A stretch of DNA of 64,000 nucleotides, from contig NZ_LJJF01000001.1 of the NCBI RefSeq assembly GCF_001625365.1, positions 6,931,501 to 6,995,500 on the forward strand, given 5' to 3'. This DNA comes from Streptomyces sp. MJM8645. GTDB lineage: Bacteria; Actinomycetota; Actinomycetes; Streptomycetales; Streptomycetaceae. The notes under the pieces were generated by a model. It was not told the DNA's origin and made no database searches. It saw only the letters and a program-made list of their open reading frames with translations. Positions 33,006 to 41,963 of this stretch are shown here, in pieces. The translations under genes were made by a program, and so were the position numbers. Each line of letters starts with the position of its first letter. Position 1 is the stretch's first letter.

Positions 33006-34655
33006 TCAGGCGGAGCGGTGGTAGGAGGTGAGCGAGATCCGGACCGGGCCGTCGTCGGCGGCCGTGGCGAGGATGCGGACGATGGCGATGTCCTGGCCGC
33101 CCTGGGCGCGGACGCAGAAGCTGCGGTCGGTGCGCAGGGCGTTGAAGGGCAGGGTGGAGACCGGCTGGGTCTCGACGCCCTTGACGCAGTCGGGGAGGGT
33201 GAGCCGGCCGGTCGGCGCGACGTAGGCGTCGCTGTCCTCGGGGATGTAGAACTCGCCGGCGTGGCGGCCCAGGTACCAGGTGGAGGCGTCCTGGGCGGTG
33301 ACCTTCCCGGCCTTGAGGTCGAACTCGTAGCTGGGGTCGGGGGAGGTGAGTTCGAGGTTGGTGTGGACGGCGGTGTACCCGGGGGCCGGTGTGGCGGCGG
33401 TGGTGGCCGGGGCGGTGGCGGACGGGGTGGTGGCGGCGCCGGCGGACGGGGTGAGGCCGGCGGCGACGTTCTGGTCGTCGAGGTCGTCGAGGTACTCGGG
33501 ATCGAGCAGGACGAACGCGGCCGCGGCGCCGACGAGGAGGGCGGCGGTGGTCAGGAGCACGGTGCGGGTGCGGGTGTGCCGGCGGGCGGGGGCGGCGGGC
33601 TCGGGTCTGTCGGGGGCCGGTTGCAGCCGGGTGGGCGACGGGGCGGGGAGGCCGAGCGTGGTCGGGGCGTCGGCCGCGGCCCGGGCCGGGGAGAGGACGG
33701 TGGCGGGCGGGGCGGGTGTGGCGGGCGTGGTCGGCAGGTCGCTGTGGCGGCGGATCGCGCTGCTGACCTGCTGGGGCAGCCAGTCGTCGGAGAAACGGAG
33801 TTCGCCGCCGGTGGCGGGGTGCCGGCGGGCGGCCTCGATCAGCTGGGCGGTGCCCGGCCGGTCCTCGGGGCGCTTGGCCAGGCAGTGCCGGACCAGTTCG
33901 TGCAGTCCGGGCGGCAGGTGGGAGAGGTCGGGCTCCTCGTGCACCGCCCGGTACAGCGAGGCGGGCTCGGGCCCGTCGCCGAAGGGGGGAGTGCCGGAGC
34001 CGACGTAGGCGATCAGGGCGCCCAGCGCGAAGACGTCGGTGGCCGGGGCGGCGGACAGGCCGAGGGCCTGTTCGGGGGCCATGAAGCCGGGCGAGCCGAT
34101 CCGCAGGCCGATGCCGGTGAGCGGGCTGGCGTCGGCGGCCCGGGCGATGCCGAAGTCGATGACGCGGGGGCCGTCGGCGGCGACGAGGACGTTGCCGGGC
34201 TTGAGGTCGCGGTGGACGACGCCCGCCGCGTGGATCGCCTGGAGGGCCTCGGCGATGCCGGCGAGGAGCAGCAGGACGGTCCGTTCGGGCAGCGGTCCGT
34301 AGTGGTGGACGACCTGCTGGAGGGAGGGGCCGGGCACGAAGGTGGTGGCCAGCCAGGGAGTGGCGGCGTCGGTGCCCGCGTCGACCACCTGGGCGGTGTA
34401 GAGGCCGTGGATGCGCCGGGCGCTGGCGACCTCCTGGGCGAAGCGGTGCCGGAACTCGGGGTCCTCGGCGAGTTCGGGCCGGACGACCTTGAGCGCGACC
34501 GGCCGCCCGCCGGGGGTGTAGGCCAGGTAGACGAGGCCCATGCCGCCCGCGCCGAGCCGCGCGCAGAGGCGGTAGCCGCCGACCTCGCGGGGGTCGTCCG
34601 GGGACAGCGCCTGGAACGCCGTGGGCGACGGGGCGCCGAAGGGCTCTGCGGTCAT
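33006..34655 (-). CDS. Membrane Ser/Thr protein kinase (Hanks type, PASTA-less)
   Basis: 549 residues. Kinase domain about 25-270: YRLCARLGAGGMGLVYLAYT (P-loop), VALKVVRPELA (Lys), VVHRDLKPGNVLV (catalytic loop), RVIDFGIARA (DFG), GSPGFMAPEQALG. A Pro/Ala-rich linker follows, then one membrane helix TRTVLLTTAALLVGAAAAFV (about 375-395) and an extracytoplasmic domain of about 130 residues (FYIPEDSDAYVAPTGRLTLP). ATG 34655 has GGGAGCC upstream. The extracellular domain could sense a ligand. Confidence 0.9.
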   Translation of the reverse strand: MTAEPFGAPSPTAFQALSPDDPREVGGYRLCARLGAGGMGLVYLAYTPGGRPVALKVVRPELAEDPEFRHRFAQEVASARRIHGLYTAQVVDAGTDAATPWLATTFVPGPSLQQVVHHYGPLPERTVLLLLAGIAEALQAIHAAGVVHRDLKPGNVLVAADGPRVIDFGIARAADASPLTGIGLRIGSPGFMAPEQALGLSAAPATDVFALGALIAYVGSGTPPFGDGPEPASLYRAVHEEPDLSHLPPGLHELVRHCLAKRPEDRPGTAQLIEAARRHPATGGELRFSDDWLPQQVSSAIRRHSDLPTTPATPAPPATVLSPARAAADAPTTLGLPAPSPTRLQPAPDRPEPAAPARRHTRTRTVLLTTAALLVGAAAAFVLLDPEYLDDLDDQNVAAGLTPSAGAATTPSATAPATTAATPAPGYTAVHTNLELTSPDPSYEFDLKAGKVTAQDASTWYLGRHAGEFYIPEDSDAYVAPTGRLTLPDCVKGVETQPVSTLPFNALRTDRSFCVRAQGGQDIAIVRILATAADDGPVRISLTSYHRSA

Positions 34656-34802
34656 GCTGGCTCCCAGCGGGTCGTGCGGGTGGGACGGGGGAGTGGCGGA
34701 GCGGGGCAAAGCAAGGCAGGACGGGGCAAGGCGAGGGCGCGGCGGGCGGTCGGGCCGGGGCCCGGACGGACGTCGGCGTCGTGAAGCGCACCGGATCATA
34801 AC

Positions 34803-34822
34803 CCGACTGGGATTTCAGTCAG
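34803..34822. promoter_or_regulatory. TetR-type operator site 1 (upstream of TetR gene)
   Basis: On the minus strand CTGACTGAA-AT-CCCAGTCGG (34822-34803), matching the 20-base layout TTGACTGAA-2-TTCAGTCAA of site 2 well in one half and partly in the other. It lies 52-71 bases before the TetR GTG at 34874. Confidence 0.55.
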
Positions 34823-34873
34823 GAATGGGGTCCTCCGATCGGCCGGTGCCCCCTCCGGGTAAGGTGATTCCTT

Positions 34874-35452
34874 GTGGCTGACCGTCGAACCTTGATCATG
34901 GAAGCGGCTGCGCGGGTCATCGCCCGGCGCGGCGTCCGCGGGCTGCGCGTGGAGGAACTGGCGGCGGAGGCGGGTGTTTCGACCGCGCTGATCTACTACC
35001 ACTTCAAGGACCGCGCGGGGATCCTCCGCGCGACGCTGGAGTTCATCAACGACCGGGCCGAGCGCTACACGACGGAGCGCGCGGCGGACGCGCCGCCGCT
35101 GGACGCCCGGGGCGAGCTGGAGCAGACGCTGCTGCTGGAGCTCCAGGACACCCCCGAGGTGCGGGAGAACAGCACGGCCTGGGGCGAGCTGCGGGCGAGT
35201 GCGGTGTTCGACCCGGAGCTGCGGGAGGACCTGGCCCGGGCCACCCTCGTCTGGGTCCAGGAGGTCGCGGAGCTGCTCGGGCAGGTGCGGCCGATGAATG
35301 GGGCCGCCGCCCTGGCGGCCTCGGCCGAGCGGCTGACCGCGCTGCTGGAGGGGCTGAGCGTCCGTTGGCTCAGCGGCAGCCTGCCGGTGGCGCACGCGCG
35401 TGAGCTGATGGCCGGCGCGATCGAGGCCGAAGTGGAGCGACTGCGCGGGTAG
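34874..35452 (+). CDS. TetR-family regulator (copy 1)
   Basis: 192 residues. N-terminal HTH: AAARVIARRGVRGLRVEELA, AEAGVSTALIYYHFKDRAGI. The C-terminal ligand domain includes NSTAWGELRASAVFDPELRE and EGLSVRWLSGSLPVAHAREL. It is closely similar along its full length to the TetR at 36787-37365 (for example RENSTAWGELRASAVF in both). The two flank the first agmatine deiminase gene. GTG start. It probably binds the shared TGACTGAA operator sites. Confidence 0.9.
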   Translation: MADRRTLIMEAAARVIARRGVRGLRVEELAAEAGVSTALIYYHFKDRAGILRATLEFINDRAERYTTERAADAPPLDARGELEQTLLLELQDTPEVRENSTAWGELRASAVFDPELREDLARATLVWVQEVAELLGQVRPMNGAAALAASAERLTALLEGLSVRWLSGSLPVAHARELMAGAIEAEVERLRG

Positions 35453-35538
35453 CGTGCGTCGCGTTCCGGCCCCGGGCGAGGCGGCCCGGGGCCCTTTTCC
35501 CGTGTCGGGGTCGGCCGGGCAGTTCCATGATCTGGAGC

Positions 35539-35558
35539 TTGACTGAAAATTCAGTCAA
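35539..35558. promoter_or_regulatory. TetR-type operator site 2 (upstream of agmatine deiminase 1)
   Basis: Perfect inverted repeat TTGACTGAA (35539-35547), AA, TTCAGTCAA (35550-35558). It is 66 bases before the ATG of the deiminase gene and after the TetR copy 1 gene. The surrounding DNA is otherwise GC-rich, so this AT-rich palindrome stands out. Confidence 0.75.
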
Positions 35559-35623
35559 TGTCAGAGTTGCGGCTGCGGGGCCACCGGTCACTCGGTGGGC
35601 AATACTTGATTTGGAGATCCGTC

Positions 35624-36742
35624 ATGAGCAACACCCACGGTGACAACCGCTCCCTGTTCGACCGCCTCTTCGGGGCCCCGACCCCGCCCCCGCACCAGGC
35701 GGAGCACGGGCTGCCGTACGCCGGCGAGGCCGGGCTCCCGCAGTGGTGGGTGGACCGCGACGACGTCCCGCACGCCCGCACCTGGATGTCCTGGCCGTCC
35801 CGCAAGTCCGTCTGGGGCCGGCAGCTGGCGGGTGTCCAGCAGGACATCGCGCTCATCGCCCGGACCATCGCCCGCTTCGAGCCGGTGGTCATGTGCGCCC
35901 CGGACGACTACAGCGTCCGGGAGGCCCAGTCCCTGTGCGGACCCGCCGTCACCGTGACGGACGCCGTCCCCACCGACGACCTCTGGATGCGGGACACCGC
36001 CCCGGTGTTCCGGCGCGACGGCTACGGCCGGCTCGACGCCGTCGGCCTCAACTTCAACGGCTGGGGCGGCAAGCAGACCCACCGGGACGACGCCGAGGTC
36101 GCGCGCGGCATCGCCGAGATGCTCCGACTCCCCTTCTCCTACGCGGAGTTCGTCGGCGAGGGCGGCTCGGTCGAGACCGACGGCGACGGCACCCTGATGG
36201 CCACCGAGAGCAGCCTGGTCAACAAGAACCGCAACCGGGGCATGAGCCGGGACGAGATCGAGGAGGCCGTCCTGGAGGTGTACGGCGCGGACAAGATGAT
36301 CTGGGTCCCCGGGATCAAGGGCCAGGACATCACCGACGACCACATCGACGTCACCTCCCGGTTCGTCCGGCCGGGCGTCGTCCTGGTGCAACTGCCCCCG
36401 GCGGACCGCCACGACGTCTGGGCCCGGGACGCCCGGGAGCAGTTCGACATCCTCTCCCGGGCCACCGACGCCAGGGGCCGCAGGCTCCAGGTGATCCGGG
36501 TGGATGGTCCCGACACCGTCCGCTCGCGCGACTCGAAGTTCGTCGACTCGTACCTGAACTTCCATGTCGTCAACGGGGGCGTGATCGCCGCCCAGTTCGG
36601 CGACGTGTACAAGGACGAGGCCGCCCGGCGCACCCTCGCCGAGGCCTTCCCCGGGCGCGAGGTCGTCCAGCTCGACGTCGACCGCCTGATGGCCGGGGGC
36701 GGCGGCATCCACTGCTCCACGATGCAGGAACCGCTGCCTTAG
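35624..36742 (+). CDS. Agmatine deiminase family protein (copy 1, cytosolic)
   Basis: 372 residues of the peptidyl-arginine-deiminase-like (PAD_porph) family: DDLWMRDTAPVFRRDGYG, LNFNGWGGKQTH, GEGGSVETDGDGTLMATESS, GQDITDDHIDVTSRFVRPG, and the catalytic Cys in GGGGIHCSTMQEP. Hydrolysis of agmatine to N-carbamoylputrescine is the expected activity; other guanidines are possible. ATG 35624 has GGAG at 35612; no signal peptide. A paralogue follows at 37563. Confidence 0.9.
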   Translation: MSNTHGDNRSLFDRLFGAPTPPPHQAEHGLPYAGEAGLPQWWVDRDDVPHARTWMSWPSRKSVWGRQLAGVQQDIALIARTIARFEPVVMCAPDDYSVREAQSLCGPAVTVTDAVPTDDLWMRDTAPVFRRDGYGRLDAVGLNFNGWGGKQTHRDDAEVARGIAEMLRLPFSYAEFVGEGGSVETDGDGTLMATESSLVNKNRNRGMSRDEIEEAVLEVYGADKMIWVPGIKGQDITDDHIDVTSRFVRPGVVLVQLPPADRHDVWARDAREQFDILSRATDARGRRLQVIRVDGPDTVRSRDSKFVDSYLNFHVVNGGVIAAQFGDVYKDEAARRTLAEAFPGREVVQLDVDRLMAGGGGIHCSTMQEPLP

Positions 36743-36786
36743 GGCCTGTCCGGTCGACCGGGCCCAGCAGATCCTGAAGACGCGCC

Positions 36787-37365
36787 CTAGGCGCGCCAGC
36801 CCGCGATCTCCGTGCCGATCGCCTCGCCGAGCAGGCTGCGCGCGCGGTCGAGCGGCAGCGAGCCGCTCAGCCACCGGATGCTGAGGCCCTCCAGGAGCGC
36901 GGTGAGGCGTTCGGCGGAGGCCGCGTGCGCGGGCGCGGTGCCGAACGGGTGGGCGCGGCCGAGCAGGCCGGCGATCTCGTGCACCCAGGTGTGGGTGGCC
37001 CTGGCCAGGTCCTCGCGGAGGCGGGACTCGAAGACCGCGCTCGCCCGTAACTCGCCCCAGGCGGTGCTGTTCTCGCGGACCTCGGTGGAGTCCTGGAGTT
37101 CCAGCAGCAGGGCCTGGGCCAGTTCGCTCCAGGGGTCGTCCGCGGGCGCCCCGGGCTCCGGTTCGGCGGTGTAGCGGTCGGCCCGTTCGCCGATGAACTC
37201 CAGGGTCTCGCGGAGGATCCCGGCGCGGTCGGTGAAGTGGTAGTAGATCAGCGAGGTCGACACCCCGGCCTCGGCCGCCAGTTCCCCCACCCGCAGTCCG
37301 CGTACGCCGCGTCGCGCGATGAGTCGTGTGGCCGCTCTCAGTATCTCTGTTCGACGGTCTGGCAT
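36787..37365 (-). CDS. TetR-family regulator (copy 2)
   Basis: 192 residues. HTH ATRLIARRGVRGLRVGELAA, EAGVSTSLIYYHFTDRAGIL. Overall similarity to the TetR at 34874 is high from end to end. It is divergent from agmatine deiminase copy 2, and the shared operator motif lies between them. ATG 37365; the longer frame upstream has no support. Confidence 0.9.
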   Translation of the reverse strand: MPDRRTEILRAATRLIARRGVRGLRVGELAAEAGVSTSLIYYHFTDRAGILRETLEFIGERADRYTAEPEPGAPADDPWSELAQALLLELQDSTEVRENSTAWGELRASAVFESRLREDLARATHTWVHEIAGLLGRAHPFGTAPAHAASAERLTALLEGLSIRWLSGSLPLDRARSLLGEAIGTEIAGWRA

Positions 37366-37388
37366 GGTGGTCCACTGTACTCGAAATA

Positions 37389-37408
37389 TTGACTGAACTT
37401 TTAGTCTG
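37389..37408. promoter_or_regulatory. TetR-type operator site 3 (between TetR 2 and agmatine deiminase 2)
   Basis: TTGACTGAA (37389-37397), CT, TTTAGTCTG (37400-37408). The left half is identical to site 2; the right half matches at 6 of 9 positions. It lies 24 bases before the TetR copy 2 start and 155 before the deiminase copy 2 ATG. Confidence 0.6.
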
Positions 37409-37562
37409 GCTTGAGAGGCGCCCGCCCCGGCCTCCCGGCCCGGCGGATCGCCCGATTCGCCCGATCGGCGCCGCGCGGGCTCGCCGACGGACCCGCCGGC
37501 CACCCCTACTGTCGGATATCGCCCGCTTCGGGGTGGAATCCGTGTCGACGAGGGGACCTGCC

Positions 37563-38765
37563 ATGAGAGAACCCGCCCTGTCCCGCCGGGCCGTGCTGCG
37601 CTCCGGGGCGGCCGCGGCCGTGGTCGCGATGGTGGAAGGCTGCGGTTCGTCGGGGGCCTCGTCCCCGAAGGACGAGCCGACCACGGCCGCCGGCACGGGC
37701 ACGGGCGGAGCCGCGAGCGCCGCCGCGTCGTACGCCATGCCGGCCGAGTGGCGCCCCCACACCAGGACGTTCATGGCCTGGCCGGCCCTCGATTCGGTGT
37801 GGGGCGACCAACTGCCCGCCGTCCGCCAGGACATCGCGCACGTCGCGCAGGCTGTCGCCCGGTTCGAACCCGTGGTGCTGATGGCCCGCCCGGACCAGAG
37901 CGCCGCGGCCCGGCAGCTGTGCGGCTCCAGCGTCGAGGTCCTCGACCTGGCGGTGGACGACCTGTGGGCCCGCGACACCGGCCCGACCTTCGTCACCGGC
38001 CCGGCAGGACTGGCCGGCGTCGACCTCAACTTCAACGGCTGGGGCGGCAAACAGACCCACGACAACGACGCCAAGGTCGCCCGGTACCTCCTCGACCACT
38101 ACAGGATCCGGCGCATCCAGGCGCCGATCACCGGCGAGGGCGGCGCGATCGAGGTCGACGGCGAGGGCACCCTGATGGCCACCGAGAGCTCGTGGGTCAA
38201 TGCGAACCGCAACCCGGGCACGAGCCGCGACCAGATCGAGGGGGCCCTGAAGGAGCTGTTCGGCGTTCAGAAGGTCATCTGGTTCGCCGGCGTGGCCGGG
38301 CAGGACATCACCGACTGCCACATCGACGCCCTGGCCCGGTTCGCGGAGCCGGGCGTGGTCGTCATCCACCGCCCCGGCCCGGACACCCCGCCGGACATCT
38401 GGTCCCGCGCCTCCGACCAGGCCTTGCAGGTGCTCGGCTCCACCACCGACGCCAAGGGCCGCAAGCCGCGGATCGTGGAACTCGCCGAACCCGACCTCAC
38501 CGGGCAGCCGGACCGGGGCAAGGACTTCCTGGCCACCTACCTCAACTACTACGTCGTCAACGGGGCCGTGATCATGCCCCAGTTCGGGGACAAGGCCTCC
38601 GACGACCGGGCGGCGGGCGTGCTGGCCGACCTCCACCCCGGCCGCGAGATCGTCCCGGTGAGCATCAACGCCATCGCGGCCGGCGGTGGCGGCATCCACT
38701 GCTCGACCCAACAGCAGCCCGAGGCCGCCGCCGGGGCCTCCGGCGGCTCCTCGGGCCCGGCCTGA
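37563..38765 (+). CDS. Agmatine deiminase family protein (copy 2, Tat lipoprotein)
   Basis: 400 residues. The N-terminus LSRRAVLRSGAAAAVVAMVE has a twin-arginine motif and a hydrophobic core, followed by a lipobox-like VEGC and a Ser/Gly/Thr-rich linker, so it is likely exported by Tat and lipid-anchored. The catalytic domain retains all landmarks: VDDLWARDTGPTFVTG, LNFNGWGGKQTH, GEGGAIEVDGEGTLMATESS, GQDITDCHIDALARF and GGGGIHCSTQQQP. It would act on guanidine compounds outside the cell. ATG 37563. Confidence 0.9.
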   Translation: MREPALSRRAVLRSGAAAAVVAMVEGCGSSGASSPKDEPTTAAGTGTGGAASAAASYAMPAEWRPHTRTFMAWPALDSVWGDQLPAVRQDIAHVAQAVARFEPVVLMARPDQSAAARQLCGSSVEVLDLAVDDLWARDTGPTFVTGPAGLAGVDLNFNGWGGKQTHDNDAKVARYLLDHYRIRRIQAPITGEGGAIEVDGEGTLMATESSWVNANRNPGTSRDQIEGALKELFGVQKVIWFAGVAGQDITDCHIDALARFAEPGVVVIHRPGPDTPPDIWSRASDQALQVLGSTTDAKGRKPRIVELAEPDLTGQPDRGKDFLATYLNYYVVNGAVIMPQFGDKASDDRAAGVLADLHPGREIVPVSINAIAAGGGGIHCSTQQQPEAAAGASGGSSGPA

Positions 38766-38771
38766 CCGACC

Positions 38772-38822
38772 GGCCGTGCCGTGCCGAGCCGCCCCGGCTT
38801 CCGGGCTCGGCGCGGCACGGCC
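38772..38822. terminator. Bidirectional terminator between deiminase 2 and phospholipase C
   Basis: GGCCGTGCCGTGCCGAGCC (38772-38790) pairs with GGCTCGGCGCGGCACGGCC (38804-38822), 19 bases with one mismatch, between convergent stops at 38765 and 38844. Confidence 0.82.
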
Positions 38823-38843
38823 GATCGGGCCGCTCTCGGCCGG

Positions 38844-41800
38844 TCAGCCCGTGATCGGCCGGCTGTCCAGGCGGATGTGGTCGACCGCCCAGTACCAGTT
38901 GTTGCCCGCGTCGTACATCCGGAACTTCAGCGTCACCGCCTGCGCCCCCGCCGGGACGGCGAGGCGGCGGGTGACGAGGGTGTTCTGGACGTCCTTGCCG
39001 GCGTTGTCGTTGCCGGTGGCGTCGGCGCTGTAGAAGATCAGGCGGGTCTCCGTGCCGTTGTCGAACACGGCGGTGACGGACGCCTTCTGCGGGGCCTCCT
39101 GCCGGTAGTGGGAGTCGAAGGCCAGGTACAGCGTGTCGGCGCCGGCCGGGAGGCGGACGGCGGGGGAGACGAGCGTGGAGTCGAAGACGCCCTTGCGGGA
39201 GGGGGAGCCGGTGTCGTCCCAGTCGTCCGGGTCGGCGACGGCGAGGACGCCCAGGCCGCGGGTGAAGTTGCCGCGGTCCTGCCCGGCCGGGGTGGACCAC
39301 TCCCGCTTGGTGTGGAAGGTCCAGCCCTGGAGACGGACGGTGCCCTGCGGCATGCCGGGGGCGTTGACCACCGACCAGCCCTGCGGCGCCTGGGCCGTCC
39401 AGCCGAGCACGCCGTCCTGCGGCTGGAGCACGCCGGCCAGCGACTCGAAGTCCTCGCCCAGCAGGTGGCCGGCCATCACGGGGGCGGGGCGGGCGGCGAG
39501 TTCGCCGTCGGCGATCGCGAAGCGGTCGCCGGCCAGCGCCCGGGCGGTGACCAGGATCCGGTGGGTGGCGCCGTCCGGCAGCTGGGCGGGCGGGGTGACC
39601 TCCCAGACGGCGGTGGCGGTGGCGCCGGCGGCGAGCGCGGCGGGCGGCGCGGTGACGGCGGTGACCGTCCAGCCCGGCGGGACGACGGGCTGCGCCTCGA
39701 CGGCGGTGAGCGCGGCGGTGGCGGTGAGCACGGCCGAGACCCGGGCCGGGCGGCCGGGCAGCAGGACGGGTTCGTCGATGGTGCCGGAGGCGGCCCCGAG
39801 GGCGACGTCCACGGCGAGCGGGTCGGCCAGGCCCAGGGCCGGGTCGGTGACCGTCCGGTCGTCCCAGGGGAAGCGGCCGGCGATGCGGCGGCGGAAGGTG
39901 AGGTCCCCGCGGACAGCCACCGCGACGTCGTACCAGCCCTCGGGCCGGACGGCGAGGTTGACGGTCCGGTCGTCGCCGGCCGCGACCCGCACCTCGCGCA
40001 GCCCGTCGCCGTAGGCGAGGTCGCCGACCAGGAAGGTCTGGGCGGTGCGCGAGCGGTTGATCACGTCGACTTCGAGGACCTTGCCGTTGCGCTCCTCCGA
40101 CAGCGACACCTCGTACGTGCCGGCGGCGTCGCCGCGCAGGTGCCACAGCGCGCCGTTGGGGCCGTGGACGCGCAGGTCGTAGCCCTCCGGGCCGACCGTC
40201 CAGACGTCGGAGAGCCGGCTCTTCGCGCCGACGGTGTAGTGCCGGGGCGCGCCGCCCGGTGCCGGGTAGACGGCGAACACCGCGCCCTGGCGGCCCTGGT
40301 TGGCCAGGTCGAGGGTGAGCTCGCCGCCCTTCAGCCGGGGCTTGACCAGCAGGTCGTAGGGCGCCGGGCGGGCCGAGCGGGTGCCGCGCTGCTGCTGCGG
40401 GAAGGCCTGCGGGCTGGGCACGGTGGGGGCGGGGAGCTTGCCGGTGTCGACCACCTTCTGCCGGTTGCCGCTGGTGTCGGGCAGCTGCGGCCAGGCCGGG
40501 TTGCGGCCGGAGAAGTCGAAGACGTTGGTGAGGTCGCCGCAGACGGTGCGCCGCCACGGGCTGATGTTGGGCTCCTGGACGCCGAAGCGCTGCTCCAGGA
40601 AGCGCAGCACCGAGGTGTGGTCGTAGACGGTGGAGTCGACGACCCCGCCGCGGGTCCACGGCGAGACCACGACCATCGGCACCCGCACGCCCAGGCCCAT
40701 CGGGTACGGGCCGGAGACCAGGGTCTCGCCGGCCGGCAGGGTGTCGGACCAGGTGAGCGAGCCGTCCGCGGCCTTGACCCGGTACTTGCCGTCCTGACCG
40801 ACGACCCGGTGGTAGGTGGCGGAGCCCTTGCTGACGCGGACGACGACCTCGCCGTCCACCGGCACGGTCGACTTGCCGCGCCCGGTGGCCAGCGGCGGGA
40901 CGGGCGGCAGCTGGTGGTCGAAGAAGCCGCCGTGCTCGTCGTAGTTGAGGATGAAGACGGTCTTCTGCCACACCTCGGGCTTCGCCGCCAGGGCGGCGAG
41001 CAGCCGGGCGGTGAGGTGCTCGCCGTTCGGCGGCGCGTAGTTGGCGTGCTCGGAGAGCGCGGCCGGGGCGACGATCCAGGACACCTGCGGCAGCTGGTCG
41101 GCCTGGACGTCGGCGGCGAAGGCGTCGACCAGGGCGTCGCCCATCGCGAACGGGTCGTTCTTCTTCGCCGGGTCGCCGACGGCCCGCATGCCGCGCTCGT
41201 ACAGCGGCTCGCCGGGCTTGGCCTTGACGAAGGGGGCGAACCAGGCGAGCGCGTTGTCGTCGAAGTTGTCCAGCGCCTGGTAGGTCTTCCAGCTGACGCC
41301 GGCCCGCTCCAGGCGCTCGGCGTAGGTGGTCCACTCGTAGCCGCCGGGGATCTCGGTGTTGTCGGTCACCGGGGTGTCCCGTACGGTGCCGCCGCTGGTC
41401 CCGGTCATCAGGTGGTCGCGGTTGGTGTTGGTGTTGCACTGGACGGACGCGTAGTAGGCGTCACAGGTGGTGAACACCGAGGCGAGCGCGTGGTAGAAGG
41501 GCATGTCGGCGCTCTCGTAGTAGCCCTGGCCGAGCCAGCCGCCGGAGCGGCGGGTGACCGAGCCGTCGGCGAGGCCGTCGTTCCAGGCCTTCATCGAGTC
41601 CACGAAGCCGAAGGCGGGCGCGCCCTGCTGGTAGGCGCTGGTGTGCGCGGCGTTCATCGGGAAGGGCAGCAGGTGGCCCTCCTTGCGGCCCGGGTCGGGC
41701 TGGTGGAACACCGAGCGCCCGTTGATCCCGCGCACCGCCGTCCGGTCGCCGAAGCCGCGGACGCCCGCCAGGGTGCCGAAGTAGTGGTCGAACGCGCGGT

Positions 41801-41963
41801 TCTCCTGCATCAGCACCACGACGTGCTGGATGTCCGCCAGCCGCCCGGGCTTGGCCGGCGCGGCGAGCGCCTGCTGGACGCTGATCGGGAGGGCGGACAG
41901 CACGGCGGCCGCCGCCGCGCCGCCGAGCAGGCTGCGGCGCGACAGTTCGGGCATCGGACTCAT
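38844..41963 (-). CDS. Tat-exported phosphocholine-specific phospholipase C with long C-terminal extension
   Basis: 1039 residues. N-terminal Tat signal ELSRRSLLGGAAAAAVLSAL with a cleavage site near ALAAP. The catalytic domain follows the bacterial acid-phosphatase-like PLC family: HVVVLMQENRAFDHYFGTLA, NTNTNRDHLMTGT, NYDEHGGFFDH, DHTSVLRFLEQRFG. Usual length is near 700 residues. Here an NEW3-like Ig domain (VVPPGWTVTAVTAPPAALAA) and a jelly-roll-like region (GHLLGEDFESLAGVLQPQDG ... DHIRLDSRPITG) are added. ATG 41963 with AAGGAG upstream. It likely hydrolyses phospholipids outside the cell to gain phosphate. Confidence 0.9.
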   Translation of the reverse strand: MSPMPELSRRSLLGGAAAAAVLSALPISVQQALAAPAKPGRLADIQHVVVLMQENRAFDHYFGTLAGVRGFGDRTAVRGINGRSVFHQPDPGRKEGHLLPFPMNAAHTSAYQQGAPAFGFVDSMKAWNDGLADGSVTRRSGGWLGQGYYESADMPFYHALASVFTTCDAYYASVQCNTNTNRDHLMTGTSGGTVRDTPVTDNTEIPGGYEWTTYAERLERAGVSWKTYQALDNFDDNALAWFAPFVKAKPGEPLYERGMRAVGDPAKKNDPFAMGDALVDAFAADVQADQLPQVSWIVAPAALSEHANYAPPNGEHLTARLLAALAAKPEVWQKTVFILNYDEHGGFFDHQLPPVPPLATGRGKSTVPVDGEVVVRVSKGSATYHRVVGQDGKYRVKAADGSLTWSDTLPAGETLVSGPYPMGLGVRVPMVVVSPWTRGGVVDSTVYDHTSVLRFLEQRFGVQEPNISPWRRTVCGDLTNVFDFSGRNPAWPQLPDTSGNRQKVVDTGKLPAPTVPSPQAFPQQQRGTRSARPAPYDLLVKPRLKGGELTLDLANQGRQGAVFAVYPAPGGAPRHYTVGAKSRLSDVWTVGPEGYDLRVHGPNGALWHLRGDAAGTYEVSLSEERNGKVLEVDVINRSRTAQTFLVGDLAYGDGLREVRVAAGDDRTVNLAVRPEGWYDVAVAVRGDLTFRRRIAGRFPWDDRTVTDPALGLADPLAVDVALGAASGTIDEPVLLPGRPARVSAVLTATAALTAVEAQPVVPPGWTVTAVTAPPAALAAGATATAVWEVTPPAQLPDGATHRILVTARALAGDRFAIADGELAARPAPVMAGHLLGEDFESLAGVLQPQDGVLGWTAQAPQGWSVVNAPGMPQGTVRLQGWTFHTKREWSTPAGQDRGNFTRGLGVLAVADPDDWDDTGSPSRKGVFDSTLVSPAVRLPAGADTLYLAFDSHYRQEAPQKASVTAVFDNGTETRLIFYSADATGNDNAGKDVQNTLVTRRLAVPAGAQAVTLKFRMYDAGNNWYWAVDHIRLDSRPITG

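Noticed and set aside
35558..35623. An upstream ATG at 35558 for agmatine deiminase copy 1
   Set aside because: It lies inside the operator palindrome, lacks a ribosome binding site and adds a non-conserved 22-residue segment; ATG 35624 has GGAG.
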